64,000 nt of DNA from Bryoerythrophyllum caledonicum (GCA_963971425.1 OZ020518.1:8225989-8289988); one strand, 5' to 3'; counted from the stretch's first letter, positions 1 to 11,757 are shown. Program-made: numbers and translations. Notes: a model not told the origin generated them from the sequence alone.

Positions 1-180
1 CTCTAGCTCGTTGTAACTCCCTCAACCAGAGGCGCTCATCTCTAAGTCTCTGTCTGCCATTGTCGGACAATGGAAGCCTAGCAGGAATCATCTTCACCGG
101 TTTGGCAAATTTGTTACCATGTCATGCAGAGAGGATAATGGACTGGAACCTGTGCACGGACGGCCGTAGGTGGACTTATT

Positions 181-440
181 TAGCCTCTATCAGCGATTCC
201 TTCTACTTCCGAAAAATGTGAGTCGTAGTGCTGCTTTCAGCATTGACTGGCGTCTCTAGTAACTCCTGAATGACTCCACCAGTCACTGCAGGCAGCATTG
301 ACTGGTGTCTCTTGTAACTCCTGAATGACTCTACGAGTCACTGCATAGTCAAAAAACTACACAAGTAAATGACTGACATATGTCTAAATGATGATTGCTA
401 CTGTCAGAATCCTCAATTTAATGAGGAGCTGCCGGTAACC
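181..440. repeat. Left array of TGACT-type subterminal motifs
   Basis: About ten copies of TGACT or its complement AGTCA occur within 260 bases. They include two nearly identical longer units that share the phrase GTAACTCCTGAATGACTC and are followed by a complementary AGTCACTGCA, so the motif is present in both orientations. Such clustered dyads are typical of transposase binding sites near element ends. Confidence 0.6.
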
Positions 441-705
441 AACGGCACTCATCACGAGAGAGCTTGCCTCACCTAAACCGCTCGTCAAGTTCTCCTGCTA
501 TCTCGTCATTGCAATTTCGTGACTCCCACACCGGCTCTCTCTCTCTCTCTGCTACGACTGCTAAGGTGGAGGACCTTCCGCCCTGAAACTAGGACGACAG
601 TGAAGCGGCCCAATCGGTGATTCAGCAACTTGACGATGAGATCCTAAGTCGGGGGCGGAAATCGAAGGGTGACGGGAGAACGAGTTCGAGTACTTACACC
701 GCTCA

Positions 706-824
706 ATGGAAGCGCCGTCGGATAGTCCACCGCTTGAGAAGGGAATTTACGAACTGTTGCGTGACGCGAACGTCATTCGGGTGCAACAGATGGCTGCTCC
801 AGCCTTGGCAGCGAGAGCGGAGCT
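706..824 (+). pseudogene. Probable first coding exon of the En/Spm-like transposase-associated gene
   Basis: An ATG at 706 opens a 39-codon reading frame beginning MEAPSDSPPLEKGIYELLRD and ending at a good donor (GAGCT followed by GTAAGT at about 825). The YELLRD...IRVQQM segment, a charged helix, resembles the start of plant Ptta/En-Spm associated proteins, which often begin with a YE-L-R helix. I could not follow the next exon with confidence, so the gene is listed in pieces. It is not a recognised host gene. Confidence 0.35.
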
Positions 825-1777
825 GTAAGTTTCCGACCCCTTCTCCGGTACAAAGCTCTCTCAATTTCTGTAAGCCAGTACGCATATAACCCTCCTCCGT
901 CCTGGTTCAAGCATGCAAACGTTGTAATTTGAGCTCCACGGATTTGCCATGTTGATGTGCACTAACTGGAAGAGTTCATAGTTTGTAGAGGACTCATGAG
1001 TGTAAGTAGAAGTACCGTTGTCGTCTGAAACTGTCCCTTGCACGTTTTTCAAAGCACAGAGGCGGCACATTCATATGGAAGTCATTTGTGAGTCCTTAAC
1101 TAGTCACATTCGAGAAACATCCCCGTCAAGGCCATATTTCCTACGTGGCCGCCACGTAGGAGCCGCTATGGTCGTCTACTTCCCTAGAGATGGTTGTCCT
1201 GTGTTTTTGCAAAACCCCTGTGCAACCCTGCCTTCTTGCTCGGAGTGAGTGCGCAAGAGTGTCATGTGATTTGTCTCGTACTTTGTCAACGGCATTGCTA
1301 GTATTTTCTTGCGGAGGCCGATTTTTCTGGATGTCGGGGCAGGGATAAAGCGACAGCGAAGGCCTAGGGTAGTAATCCGCCTTCCATTTCTGAAAAGAGA
1401 GGCGACAAAGTTGTGCGGAGGAGTTTATGGCGGGCAGGGTTTCGAACGAGGACCGCAGGGGAGGCCTCGTCGTCGGAGGCGACAAAATTTGATGGCGATG
1501 CCATCGCGACAGGTATGATGCACCTCGCCATTGCTTGTACACATGTTGAGCGGCAATCCGACAAGGAGAAAAAATCCGCAGGTAAATGCACGTACTGAAT
1601 CGTTCCTCCAGGATCGGTTTAGCACTTTTAGGGTTTCTATGTCATTGAGGGTTTAGTGTTTTAGGATTTAGGGTAGGAAATCGAGGTATTTGTCTTCCTG
1701 CTTTGCTTGCGTCTTTACTATTGGGTTTAGGGTAGTGAATTTCTTACACAAATGAAAAGTATCGGCTTTTTCTCCAG

Positions 1778-2194
1778 GATCAGAGGAAGAGCTGGCGGGC
1801 TCTTCTGAAGACGACCTTGAGCTGGAGGACGAAGAACTTGTGCTTGACAGGAGGACAAAGAGGAACAAGACAGTGCACATTGCCGCTGTAAAAGCTCAGA
1901 GCCGCCTTGGACAACGAGTTCGAGTACTTGGGGAATCCGCTGAGTATGGTGGGATTCAGGTTGGCCGTGTCGAGGTACCTATAGGCAGAAAGATGTCGCT
2001 TGAAGAATCGATATTTGAAGGGAATTGAGACTCCTCCTCTTCATGTCGACAAACCGGAGTGGGACCGCCTGAAGGACTACTGGAACACGGACAAGCAGAA
2101 ATAAAAGGCGGGGAAGATGGCTCTTGCACGACAGAGTGTGAAGAATCTGTCGTCTGTGGGGAGGAGAAGGAAATCCGGGTCCCCGTCCTCAACG
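1778..2194 (+). pseudogene. Ptta/En-Spm plant transposase-like exon, decayed
   Basis: The exon is bounded by an acceptor (TTTTTCTCCAG before 1778) and a donor (GTAAGT after 2194). It opens with an acidic stretch (SEEELAGSSEDDLELEDEE) and later carries HVDKPEWDRLKDYWNTDKQK followed by a basic KNLSSVGRRRKSG tail. The spacing of W, L and YW followed by a basic SVGRRRKSG-type motif is the signature I associate with the Ptta/En-Spm transposase family (Transposase_24). The two halves are in different frames (shift at about 2000-2015), and a stop follows the NTDKQK motif, so this exon is broken. It probably belonged to a DNA-binding accessory protein rather than the catalytic transposase. Confidence 0.5.
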
Positions 2195-3386
2195 GTAAGT
2201 GTCCAATCCTCGTGGATTGAGTTCTGTTATTTAATTGTGAAATGCAAGTGTGTGTAGGTTTGAGAGTCCGCGCAATGGTTTCTTTTCTTGTGCCCAGTGG
2301 ACGAAGATGATGTACAACTTTCTGTAATGTTGACAGGGAGGAGGTCTCGAGACAAGCAGTGGCGTAATGGACGATGGCAAGGGGAGTCTTTCAAGTGCAC
2401 GGCCAAGAGTAGCTTGCACTGTGAGTTCCCCTTCCGGTTCAGAGGTAAATTGTTTTGTTTGCGTGTGTGAGAATTGGGGTTGTTTGATAAGTGGATTCAG
2501 TTGTCCGGTCGGGTATGTGTTACAGGACTTCCACCTATCTGGATGTGGCTTGCATTTGTCAGTTTTTTCTTGTCACGTCAAGGATGCACTATGGTAGAAA
2601 ATGCATGAGAGTTGGCATCATTGAATATCATTTGAAGCATGACGTGCCCTTGTACTGTGTTAGCGGTCTAGGGTGCAGTTGCATTGCTGTACTTGTTCAG
2701 TCGCGTTGCAGTCATACCGAAGTTGTCTTGAGTCATATTTGAGTCACACAGTCATTCAAGAGTCATTTAAGAGTCATGGTTATCTGAAGCACAAGACTTC
2801 GGAGCACGCAATCGAGGATTCATTTCCGTTCCCAAATTTTTTTGGATAGCCTTTCTTCCAGTTCTTTCACAGCACAAAGGATTTGCCCTTCCCCACCTCT
2901 TCTGGGTACAAGGTGTAGGATGTACCTTGGTCAGTGACAAATGCAGTGGAAAAGAAATTGAGCTGTAAGTAGCCAATCTTTGTGTGCGTCTTCGTACCCC
3001 AAGACGCACACACACCAATTTCCAATTTTTGTTGTTGTCAGTATTGTGTCACAAATACCATTGCTCTTACTGAGCTTGTCAATATTGTAAGTATGTGCGT
3101 TCAGCAGTGCCTATTTGTGTTCCCTTTTTTTCCTCGATTTTGACCAGCCGACTGCACATCATGAAGTTACTTTGTCGATTGGTAATGCCCACTTCTGATG
3201 GTACACCAGTAGTTCTCATAATTGAAGTCATTGGGAATGACCCTCCCTTGTTCGCAGCTGCGGCTTACTCATTTCCTAGTTACTATGCAGTACGAGTCAT
3301 ATTTTGCGTCTTTAACCTAACTCGGGGTCTTCTAACCTCATTGTCATGTACGTGTCTATGAGTAGGCGGGGGGAACAGGTGACTCA

Positions 3387-4190
3387 AGTCGTTGGGAGGA
3401 CATGGAATTATGGAGGAAGGACGTTGACGTGAAGCTCCAGCAATTCGTAGCAACTTCAAGAACCACTTCTAAGGCCATTTCTGAATTGCGTTCAATGTTC
3501 TCCACCTTCACGAGGAATTCAGCACATGCTCCTGAATGGAGTCCCTCCGGAAGTGGTGCTTCGGAACAGAGAAGAGGGCCTTCTGGCAAAATCGGGTGAC
3601 TGTAGCGGCTGCTGACATAACCTTGTCTGAGGATGAATTTCACTTGGACCCTCGCGAAGCCACATGGGGGATCCCACCCGAACGGGTTGTCAATGAGTCT
3701 GTGACTGAGGAATGTTTGGACTCTGAAACGCAGGCGGACCCGCAACCAATGACAAAGTGAGTGATGGATTCTGTTGTGGAGGTTGATGCTCCCTCTTTGC
3801 CTCCCTGTCAACTCCGGCGGCACCAGTAGTCTTGCACTCGAAAGCAACCGCCGAAATTGCGGCCCACACTCCCAAAGGACGTGAAGAGATCTTAGCAGTT
3901 GAACAACAACCGGTGGTGGGTGAGGACCCTGCCGAGGGAGATCGGGAGCCGGGTACGCCTGATAGTGGAGGCCCTTCACCGGCACCTTCATCGGCAAACA
4001 TCGCTGGCGTGGCAGGGGAAGCAGAGGAAGAGGACGGTGACGCCGAAATTGGAACACGTCAGGCAGAGAGGAACACAATGGATGTGGAGGATGTCACCGG
4101 GGAGAGGGCAAAGGCAGTGGAAATAGCTGCGGGAGCCCCATCGCCTAAACCAAAAAAGTCTGAGAAACCACCGAAGTCGCCGTTGAAGGT
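3387..4190 (+). pseudogene. Middle exons of the En/Spm-like gene (low-complexity acidic region)
   Basis: Two successive plus-strand open stretches, about 3402-3760 and 3832-4190, encode hydrophilic protein. The first includes WRKDVDVKLQQFVATSRTTS, a probable helical segment. The second is rich in E, G, P and A and ends in a lysine/proline run (PKPKKSEKPPKSPLK) at a plausible donor (AAG before GTATGT, about 4190). They lie between the transposase-like exon at 1.8-2.2 kb and the terminal exon at 5.0-5.3 kb, in the same orientation. No domain is recognised; such linkers are common in these element proteins. Exact exon limits are uncertain. Confidence 0.3.
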
Positions 4191-5003
4191 ATGTACCCTG
4201 CTCGGCGTTTGTCCAGTAACATCAAGTGAGGTGAGACCTTCCGGTACTTCTTGCCTCATGCCTCAAATTGTCAACGAATCCATGTCACAAATGATGCACA
4301 GACGCCGTGTTGGACATGCATATGAGTTTCTGGACATTGTGGAAGGTGAGGGGATTAGCTACCCACGGGCTTGCACATGCATATGAAAGCGCCCCCTAAA
4401 CCTTCCTTTGTTCTTCTTTTCTGATGACCAATTCGTACGTGTGCAAGTAAAGGGACAAAAGCGGGATGCCCGACCAAGGACTGCATCGAGGGCAGCCAAA
4501 AAAGCTCCCCTTCCGGCCTCGAAATCAGTAAGTTCAGCCTTCTAATTGTAGTTCCATGGTAGACTACAATGTATTGTAGATGTTGGCTCTTCTGTAATGA
4601 TTTACAAGCGGTTGACAAATTTGCTCCACGTCCATGGTGGTAGAATGGAATTGTTGAGGCACCATTTCATGAAGTTCAATTGAATGTGAAAGTGGGTCAT
4701 TTTGCTATGGTTGGTTCGAGGAGCTTCATATTACTTCCAGTCCGTGAAGGATACCCGTGGCATTTTCACTTGTCTGCCCGAAGTGGCTCTGTCCAGTATG
4801 CTGTGTGGACTCGTAGTCACAAGGAAGTAATGAAGAAGTCCTATTTAGCGACAAGTAAATGAGAACTCATTTTCCAGTCACATCGCAGTCATGTCCAAGA
4901 CAGATGCGAGTCGTCCTACAGTAGGACTGTATGTGGAATGACTTTGATGTATTATTTGCGTTGTGCCCTGATGTATGTTTTCTAATGGGTGGCCTGCTTG
5001 CAG

Positions 5004-5270
5004 TATCATTGCGGAGATGAAGTATTTCTTCTGAATCCACGAGCGCACAAGCAAAAAGTGGCCGTGGATAAGATTAGTGGATTACCGGGGAAACATAAAT
5101 ACCACTGCAATGACATTCCCGAAACGTGGTTCAAGGTGGACGTCCATGATATTTTGCAGGGTGAGGTGGCACTTATGTTTCCTAATGCCCAAGCTGACCA
5201 GGAAGTTATCAAAGATGTGAAAGGTTCATGTACCATATGGAGCCAGAAGTACCTAAAGATGACAATGTGA
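5004..5270 (+). pseudogene. Terminal exon of the transposon gene, DUF8039-like C-terminal domain
   Basis: The exon follows an acceptor (GCTTGCAG before 5004) and ends at a TGA at 5268-5270. It encodes about 88 residues, including GDEVFLLNPRAHKQKVAVDK, a short HCNDIP loop, WFKVDVHDIL and a closing DVKGSCTIWSQKYL. The order (a V-x-x-V-x-P-type strand, a K-V-x-V strand, then a final x-G-x-x-I-x-W segment) resembles the C-terminal domain (DUF8039-like) that follows Ptta/En-Spm transposase domains in plants. The match is from memory of the pattern. The exon itself is open and free of stops, in contrast to the exon at 1.8-2.2 kb. Confidence 0.4.
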
Positions 5271-5619
5271 GGTGGCTTTTCACACTCTATAGCTATATAT
5301 ACTTTGTGTACATATAGGCTTCTATTTTTCTGTACATTCTTCCGTACTGAACGGAGCACTCATGGTGCACTTTTTTTTCTTGCACTGAAAGCATTTCTTT
5401 TATATTGGACCCCTTCCCTATTGCATTGGAAAAGGATTGTGGTAGTTCGAGGTCTAGTTTCTTAAATCCATCATGTCGCCGGTCATGGCTTTCTTTGCAT
5501 TCACCGCAGGAGAGTGCTAGAGTGTTAAGGGCTATGTAGACGTGTTAAGGGCAGAATGTGTTCATAGAAAGCGAAGGTAGCCTTCTACTGAAAACATAAT
5601 TGCATCGCATATATAAGTG

Positions 5620-6420
5620 AGTAATGACTAACAGGAGCCTTGTCAGGAATAGAGGAGGCTCTAAAATGACATGGAAGTTACTAGGAAATGACTACTTCTA
5701 AACCGCGTGGATGCTTTAACAAAATCGGCTAACTTCAAAACGACTCTTAGGTGACTAGATGCGAGCAGAGTATGAATAACTCTATAAGAACTACAGAATG
5801 ACTCTATAAGAACTACAGAATGACGACCTGCAAATAACTCTAGTGTGACTCACAAATGACTCGTTAATCAACTACGTGTGAACAAGGATATTTTTCACCC
5901 CCCTAAACCGACTGCAAACTAACTCCCCAATGACTCGCAAATAAATCATCACATCGCCACGTGCCTACAACCACAAAATTTCCATACCCGCACAATGACT
6001 CTAAAACAACTCACCCTAAACTTAAAAATGACTTCAGGAAATTATCATGCAAACCATCTGGAGCCCTTTTCGTGACTGCAAAATGACTTTGAAATAGTGC
6101 TGACGTGTCAATCCATGTTCTCCTGGCCAATGACTCCATGGTGACTCCATCGTGACTCCAAAATTGCTGACGTCATGCTGTTTCTCCAAAATTTTGGAGT
6201 GGAATGGGCAGCTGCCCACAATTTCTCAACCAATTGCCCAAAAATCAGTCGTGCCACATAGATCGTCTTCATCCCTTTTTCATCCAACAGGGTGATAATA
6301 CACTGCAGTTATGCCAGTCACAAACCCTGTCCACAATGACTTCCGGCCGGAAGTCACGATGCAGTCAAAAATGTCCTAAATGACTGTTGTGCAGTCATTT
6401 ATCGCAGTCACTTAGGACCG
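5620..6420. repeat. Right array of TGACT-type subterminal motifs
   Basis: At least twenty TGACT/AGTCA cores occur in 800 bases, many as AATGACTC or ATGACTGCA. One short tandem duplicates AATGACTCTATAAGAACTAC at about 5775-5820. The array mirrors the left one and ends in an inverted-repeat palindrome at 6373-6418. Confidence 0.6.
6373..6418. repeat. 46-bp imperfect palindrome at the right edge of the transposon
   Basis: The 14-base arms GTCCTAAATGACTG (6373-6386) and CAGTCACTTAGGAC (6405-6418) are reverse complements with one mismatch, separated by 18 bases that hold another CAGTCA. This is the last TGACT cluster before different DNA starts, so it may be the element terminus or a compound binding site. 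Confidence 0.6.
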
Positions 6421-6439
6421 TTTTTTTCTGTTGTGTTCA

Positions 6440-6690
6440 CTCGAAGAAGGCGCACAGGATGGTAGAGTATCCGTTGACCATTGGTCCTAACCCATATTGT
6501 TCTTGCAAGGACTTCAAGGACATGTGGCTAAGGGAAAGAAGCGAGGCTCTTGGTACCATTGCAAGCACTCTACTACATATTTTGTGTGTTGTGCAAGCTT
6601 GATTTGGAGGATGACCACTTCATTCATGCCCCCACTTTCAGCTTCAACAAAATGCAGAAAGTGATGGACACGGGTTTGAGTCGTTTTCTA
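6440..6690 (+). pseudogene. SWIM zinc-finger protein fragment (copy 1)
   Basis: The stretch encodes YPLTIGPNPYCSCKDFKDMW and, in another frame a little downstream, WYHCKHSTTYFV. Together these supply the C-x-C ... C-x-H ligands of a SWIM zinc finger, but a frameshift separates the two halves. After this comes a segment resembling the HAPTFSFNKMQ end seen again in copy 2. It begins directly beside the right edge of the En/Spm-like remnant. SWIM fingers occur in MULE transposases and in host proteins; I cannot tell which source applies. Confidence 0.5.
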
Positions 6691-6774
6691 TAGAGAATAC
6701 CTATTGAAGTAGGTGCATCTCTACTTCAACGTATAAGTCATCTATAGGTGCATCTCTAGGACATCTCAGATTTA

Positions 6775-7048
6775 TTTGTTGATTTTAGTTGTTGGATCCA
6801 ACAACCCAATTTGCTTTCCAAACAAGGTGGTACATGCACCAATTGGTATATTCAAAACTTGCACATGTTGGCCCCTAAAATGCTTTACTATATCTACCAC
6901 CACCTACAATATTTGTTGATTTCAGTCGCTGGATCCAACAACTCAATTTGCTTCCCAAACAAGGTGGTGCATGCATCATTCAATATATTAAAAAATCGCA
7001 AATGTTGTAGCTAAAATGCTTCACTCCTTCTACCCTGCCCTGAAATAT
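6775..7048. repeat. Tandem duplication, two 137-bp units
   Basis: The phrase TTTGTTGATTTTAGTTG at about 6775 recurs with a few changes at about 6912. The following text (a GGATCCAACAAC core, then CAAACAAGGTGGT) repeats in register with a 137-base offset, roughly 80% alike. It lies between the two SWIM fragments, with no coding sign. Confidence 0.6.
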
Positions 7049-7363
7049 TAGGTTCTACTCTCCATGGACCAATCAACATAGGGGAGGGTCTTTGGAAGGC
7101 ACTCCATACGTTGTGACCTTCTTCGTAAGTATTTCTTTCACTCCATTTCCTTCGTTAAAGGGGCTCAGCGTCCACAGCAATCACTACTTCTACCTCCCTC
7201 TCAATATTGTTTGAAGTAGTGTAGCCATTCATACCTGACCCTCTATTGCAGCACCAACATCTTCGCCTTCCCTATCAACCACATCTAACAATTGTTCTAG
7301 CAATTCTGACAATTTTGCAGATGTAACAATTTTGACAATCTAACAATTCTGCATTGCATTGCA

Positions 7364-8165
7364 TTGCAAGGCTTTTCAAGACATCTTGCTCAAGAGGCCA
7401 TCACCAAGAAGAAATGCATTACAAAAATTGTGCAAGACGGGAAAGGCATTGCTGCCCCAACATATATGGGCATGATGGACAGTTACAAGAAGAATAGATT
7501 AGAGAAAATGCAGTTCTTTTTTTGCAATGATGACATCAAGCATTGTGTGAAAGGGACTCAAAGAAAGCGGGTGGTATCCAAACTAGAAATCCGAGACATT
7601 TGGCCACACAAGATGGGCACAAATCTTAGCAAGAACGAAATATAAGCACTTGAAAATGCCGGGTTACGACATCGGCATGAGTGGACTTATCCCCGAGGAC
7701 GTTGTTTGGTGATGAGGGCCAATCGGAACTTTGCTTAGAGGAATATCCAACTCCGAAAAATCCAACCTCGCATCCCACATGTAGGTATGGAAAGAACATC
7801 CGTAGAAATCCCCTAGCTCCAACAGTAAAGCATCACAATAGTTGCGCCTCTGCACTGTCTGTGGTTGGGAAGATTTGCAAGATACTAATGGTGCCACCAC
7901 CAAGCCTTGGTTGCATTCTGACCTTGGAGTCCAAAAACATTTCAAAGGTCTTGAAGTATTTGGTTTCGATTGGCTAGTTCCCCAGTTGTGATTGTCCGTC
8001 CTTCACCGAGATGTGCGACAAATCACTTGGCAAACGTGCACAATGGACAAACTGTAAGCACCTCTACTTTGTCTTCAACATTGTATGTGGGTTAGATCCC
8101 AAGGTTGATGTCTTCATGCATGCTCCAAGTTTCAGTTGGAACAAGATCAAACAAATTATCTAGAT
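7364..8165 (+). pseudogene. SWIM zinc-finger protein pseudogene (copy 2)
   Basis: Three consecutive plus-strand open segments look like pieces of one protein. The first (7364-7645) contains PTYMGMMDSYKKNRLEKMQF and IWPHKMGTNLSKNEI. The second (about 7681-7977) contains SALSVVGKICKILMVPPPSL and KYLVSIG. The third carries a full SWIM finger, FPSCDCPSF ... WTNCKHLYFVFN (C-x-C, C-x-H), then FMHAPSFSWNKIKQI. They are interrupted by stop codons at about 7643 and 7975 and by at least one frame change, so the gene is dead. The same final segment occurs in copy 1 at 6.5 kb, suggesting an amplified family, either transposon-encoded or a multicopy host gene. Confidence 0.6.
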
Positions 8166-11100
8166 TTTTCTTCTAAAATACTATGGCCCATAGTGATCTC
8201 CAACATTATTTAATCACTAACACATTTCATTAATCTTATGAATTGGCACTGAGATTACAAGGGCCATGGCCACTGTTCCGACAAGTGTCTCTATTTGTTT
8301 TGTACTTCATACATCTTCAATTATCTCATGCAACAGTCTTTGTGTATAGCATCACGCTATCTCACCTTGTCTATTTTTTCTTCTTCCAAGTTCTTCAATA
8401 ACGTTGTAAGAGAAGAAGTAAGTTGTCATCTATATTTATCTCTTACACAATCTTATAAAAGAACTTCAGTGCAAACAAAATGTAGAACTTGGGAATCTCG
8501 AAAGACACTCTTAATACTAAGAGGTCATGTCGTGCTTTCTTTCCAATTGCGACATATTTGATCTTCTCTTCAAAGATACAGTCCAAAACAACAGTCAAAG
8601 GTCCTCCACTTCAAATAGTATTCAACATGTAATCACTAAAATATATTATCAGCCGCAAAATAATTGCAACCCTTTTCACGATTATAAGTCTACTATATTT
8701 ACTAATTTTAGAAAAATGTTCCACATGAATTTTCATAATCTTTTACTTTTTGTTAAGAAATATTCTTATTTTTCTGCTCACCGCTCTAGGCACGCAAAAT
8801 AGCAATTCCCTCCAACAAACCAAAGTTGGTGAATTTTTTGTGGATATCGCAATTAGGCTATGCCCCGTGGTAGAGTAACAAGTTCCGGAAGTAATCGTGA
8901 ACACTGATCAACAGTTGACTTGCTTGATAGCGTTTAGGAGACATCCGTTTTTTAGTTTCGGAATTAGAGTTTAATGTGCGCAGCAAGATCTTGAGGTTGA
9001 TTGTTGGAGGCACAGAGTCTGGAAGAGAGGAGACGACGTTGGGAGGTGGTGGTTGGTGTTAGCACTGGGCCTATGCTAGGCCAACAAAGAAGTCAAATCT
9101 TTTGTCTTCATGACTATGGGATTTTGGGCTTGACCTTGAGCGTCAGGACTTGAACTTGGGGTTTGGAGCTTGAATTTGAATTTGAGTTTTTGAGTAAGTT
9201 GGTAGTGACGATCTTAGACAATACTTAAAAAATTAAGAGGCAGTTGTTGAGGTTTGAGTTCAATTGCTTCAATTTGAGTTTGCAATGATGCATGATTGAT
9301 TGTGTTTTTTTTTACAGAATTTCTGATCTATTTCTTTGGGTACCACATCAGAAGCGATTGGTTTTAAATGTTAGCCATGGATTTTTGTCCATCTGATGGT
9401 AGCATAGCCTTTGGTTGATCTCTTTTGAGCTGAATGTAGAGGTGAAAAGAAAATAAGAGGTGTGTTGTATGAATTGAAGGTGAATGTACGAATGACTTCA
9501 ATATCGTTGCCATCGTTGAAAAGAGGTTGGGTCATGGTTTTGTATGATCTATGATGCATACGGGTGTTGTCTTTAGTGGTCTGCTATGGTTGTGACCGTG
9601 ATTTTGCTAATACTCTTGACTTTATTCTTAGATTTGGTGCATAAGATATTTTGTGACCTAAGCCTTCTAGCACCATCACCTGCTCCGAATTCAAGATAGC
9701 ACACAAAACAATGCTATTTTATGGCGAATGCCAACATCTAAAGGACATGGTACTGCTTCATAAGTTGCCCCTCATCCTCATCCTCACACTTCTCAATTTT
9801 AGCACTTCAAAGGCCTCATCTTTCCTTGTATGTCTCCTTCATTTGTCTCCTTCATTTGTCCCCTTCAATAGACACAACAACGTCATAATATGCCTTTGTC
9901 ATAATATGTCATAACAATGCCATAGTATGGAATATTTTTACTCACTTTGGATGTCTGATGGTTTTTAACAAAGTGACTTGATGATTTTTAATAGAGTTAC
10001 TTGAGTGTAGATCGATAGGATTAATCTATTTTTTGGGGATGTGCTTGCATTTGTGGCCACCTTCTTTTGTAGATTTGGCAAGATTACAATATTAATACAA
10101 TTCAAATACAATTACACTTGCAAGTCTAGCATTCCAGAACTTGGGCAACGTGCTTTGAGTTGCATCGTTAACATCAGCAAATGGTGTAAAGACCGATCTC
10201 TCCTATTCATCTAATTTATCTCCTTTTTCATAGAGATCACCTTCGAGTTGAGGGACTCAGAAAACGTCCATGTTTATACGCAAGAGCAGGATGAAAAATA
10301 CAAGCTTTAGTAAGACAAGATTGTACCTCTAAAAATCCAACATTCTTCAAAGAGGCGTCCTTCACAATGATAAACAAGATCCAACACAAACCTAGAGCAA
10401 TGATTCTCACAGTGCATATCATGATATCAAGATAGATAACATCTGAAAACTTACAGACCTTTGCACGAGAAGACTGACTCTAAAAATTCACTATACTTTT
10501 AGTTAAGTTATAATTTTGGTTTAACTTACGTAATCTTAAAATACTTGTTGGGGACAACGGGTCGATACACTAGTTAGGGATAATTAGTGTAGTTTGTAGA
10601 CATTAGAACCTATATGTATTGTAGTGTGGGCCAATTGGGTTTTTTTATCGTGGCATAGACTTGTATGAGAAAGCATTCTTCTCAATGGCATATTGAAGTA
10701 AAGATTATAAAGATAATGTGTATCACAATGCTCTTACTTGAGAGGATTTTCTATAGGAAAAGCTTTGAGGGAAAAGGCAAAAAGCGCCAAGATCTATTAT
10801 GCAAATAAAGAAGATGAAGATAAACTTTGGTCCCTGTAGAAGGCCGGTGTGAACAAAGCGTATATTTGTTCCACCACTAAGTCTATGTCCACATCGGTTA
10901 GTATGCAATTAAAGACATATGTCTCACTTGATTGTTCTTCAACGAGATATGTCTTGTCATTCTACTCCCATCTTCACTTCCACTGTCATTCTCACTCAGC
11001 CTTCCACTTTTGTTCCCATTTCTCCTTCCAATTTCGACCTAAATTTTTATTGGATTTAATAAGATACACCAATAGCCTTAGATGTACTCAATGGCATGGG

Positions 11101-11542
11101 TAGTCACTAGTTAATTTCATTGAAGTTCTTTAGTATGCAACATGTTAGTTTTATGTTACAATAGGAACTTTCACACTTGAGATTATATCAACATGATCCA
11201 CATTGACTTTGAAAATTTGTAGTAAAATGCTTATTCATTGGAGAAATATGAAACCATTGTCATTTAATTTCTCCAACTTCAACAATATCCAAGAGAAATT
11301 AGAAGATAATTATTTATGATTCCATAACTCAAAAATCAAATTCCAACCTACCTTAGAGAGTTTTGAAGGGGTTCAACAAGGTAAGACAAGTGAAAGGGGG
11401 TTACACTACATATCACCTTCAAAAACCCAAAGACAAGTGAAAGGCGGTCACCCTGCATGCCACCTCGTACTTTATGGTCTTATGTTAGTGACTACAACCA
11501 CATGGATAGGTGACTTGGCTCGGAAAAGGAATAGGGGAACTA
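8166..11542. other. AT-rich intergenic DNA, no gene recognised
   Basis: Only short, low-quality open frames occur on either strand, none with a recognisable motif. A small internal repeat of the phrase AAGACAAGTGAAAG occurs at about 11388 and 11431. Nothing else is supported. Confidence 0.6.
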
Positions 11543-11757
11543 CTCTAAATTTTATGTTTAGTGTAGGCACACTATATGTTGTATAACTGCCATAACTTTT
11601 TACTCTGGATGAGTATCTTTACCAACCATGTTGACAATGATTACCCTCTCCAAGTATTATAGGTTGTTGTACTCTCAGTAAAAATCCTCATCAAAAGAAA
11701 AAGGTAGTAGCGCTTTCAAATCATAAAAAACCACTACACTAAACATAAAATTAAGTG
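11543..11757. mobile_element. MITE with CACTAAA-type inverted ends and TA flanks
   Basis: The left end reads CTCTAAATTTTATGTTTAG and the right end, complemented, CACTTAATTTTATGTTTAG. Together they form terminal inverted repeats of more than 22 bases, flanked by TA on both sides (11541-11542, 11758-11759). An inner inverted repeat (ATAACTTTTTACTCTGGATG against a CATCAAAAG-type end) matches the inner repeat of the element at 30678-31147, so both belong to one family. No coding capacity. Confidence 0.6.

Larger units (their letters stand above)
1..6420 (+). mobile_element. Remnant of a large En/Spm (Ptta)-like DNA transposon
   Basis: The stretch is bounded by two regions crowded with short TGACT/AGTCA motifs (about 181-440 and 5620-6420), and further clusters lie at about 2710-2775 and 4850-4945. 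Between them are plus-strand coding pieces resembling the transposase-associated protein of plant Ptta/En-Spm elements. CACTA-type elements characteristically carry many copies of a short motif near both ends, bound by their TnpA-like protein, and that is the basis for the family call. I could not find a clean CACTA terminus. The left end may lie before the window, because motif-like sequence such as GTAACTCC already occurs at about 15-22. The coding part is decayed, so this copy looks inactive. The alternative is a Mutator-like or other element with subterminal repeats. Confidence 0.5.

Noticed and set aside
3356-4078. 240-codon minus-strand open frame
   Set aside because: It is antisense to the acidic, GC-rich transposon exons, with low-complexity Pro/Leu content and no motif.
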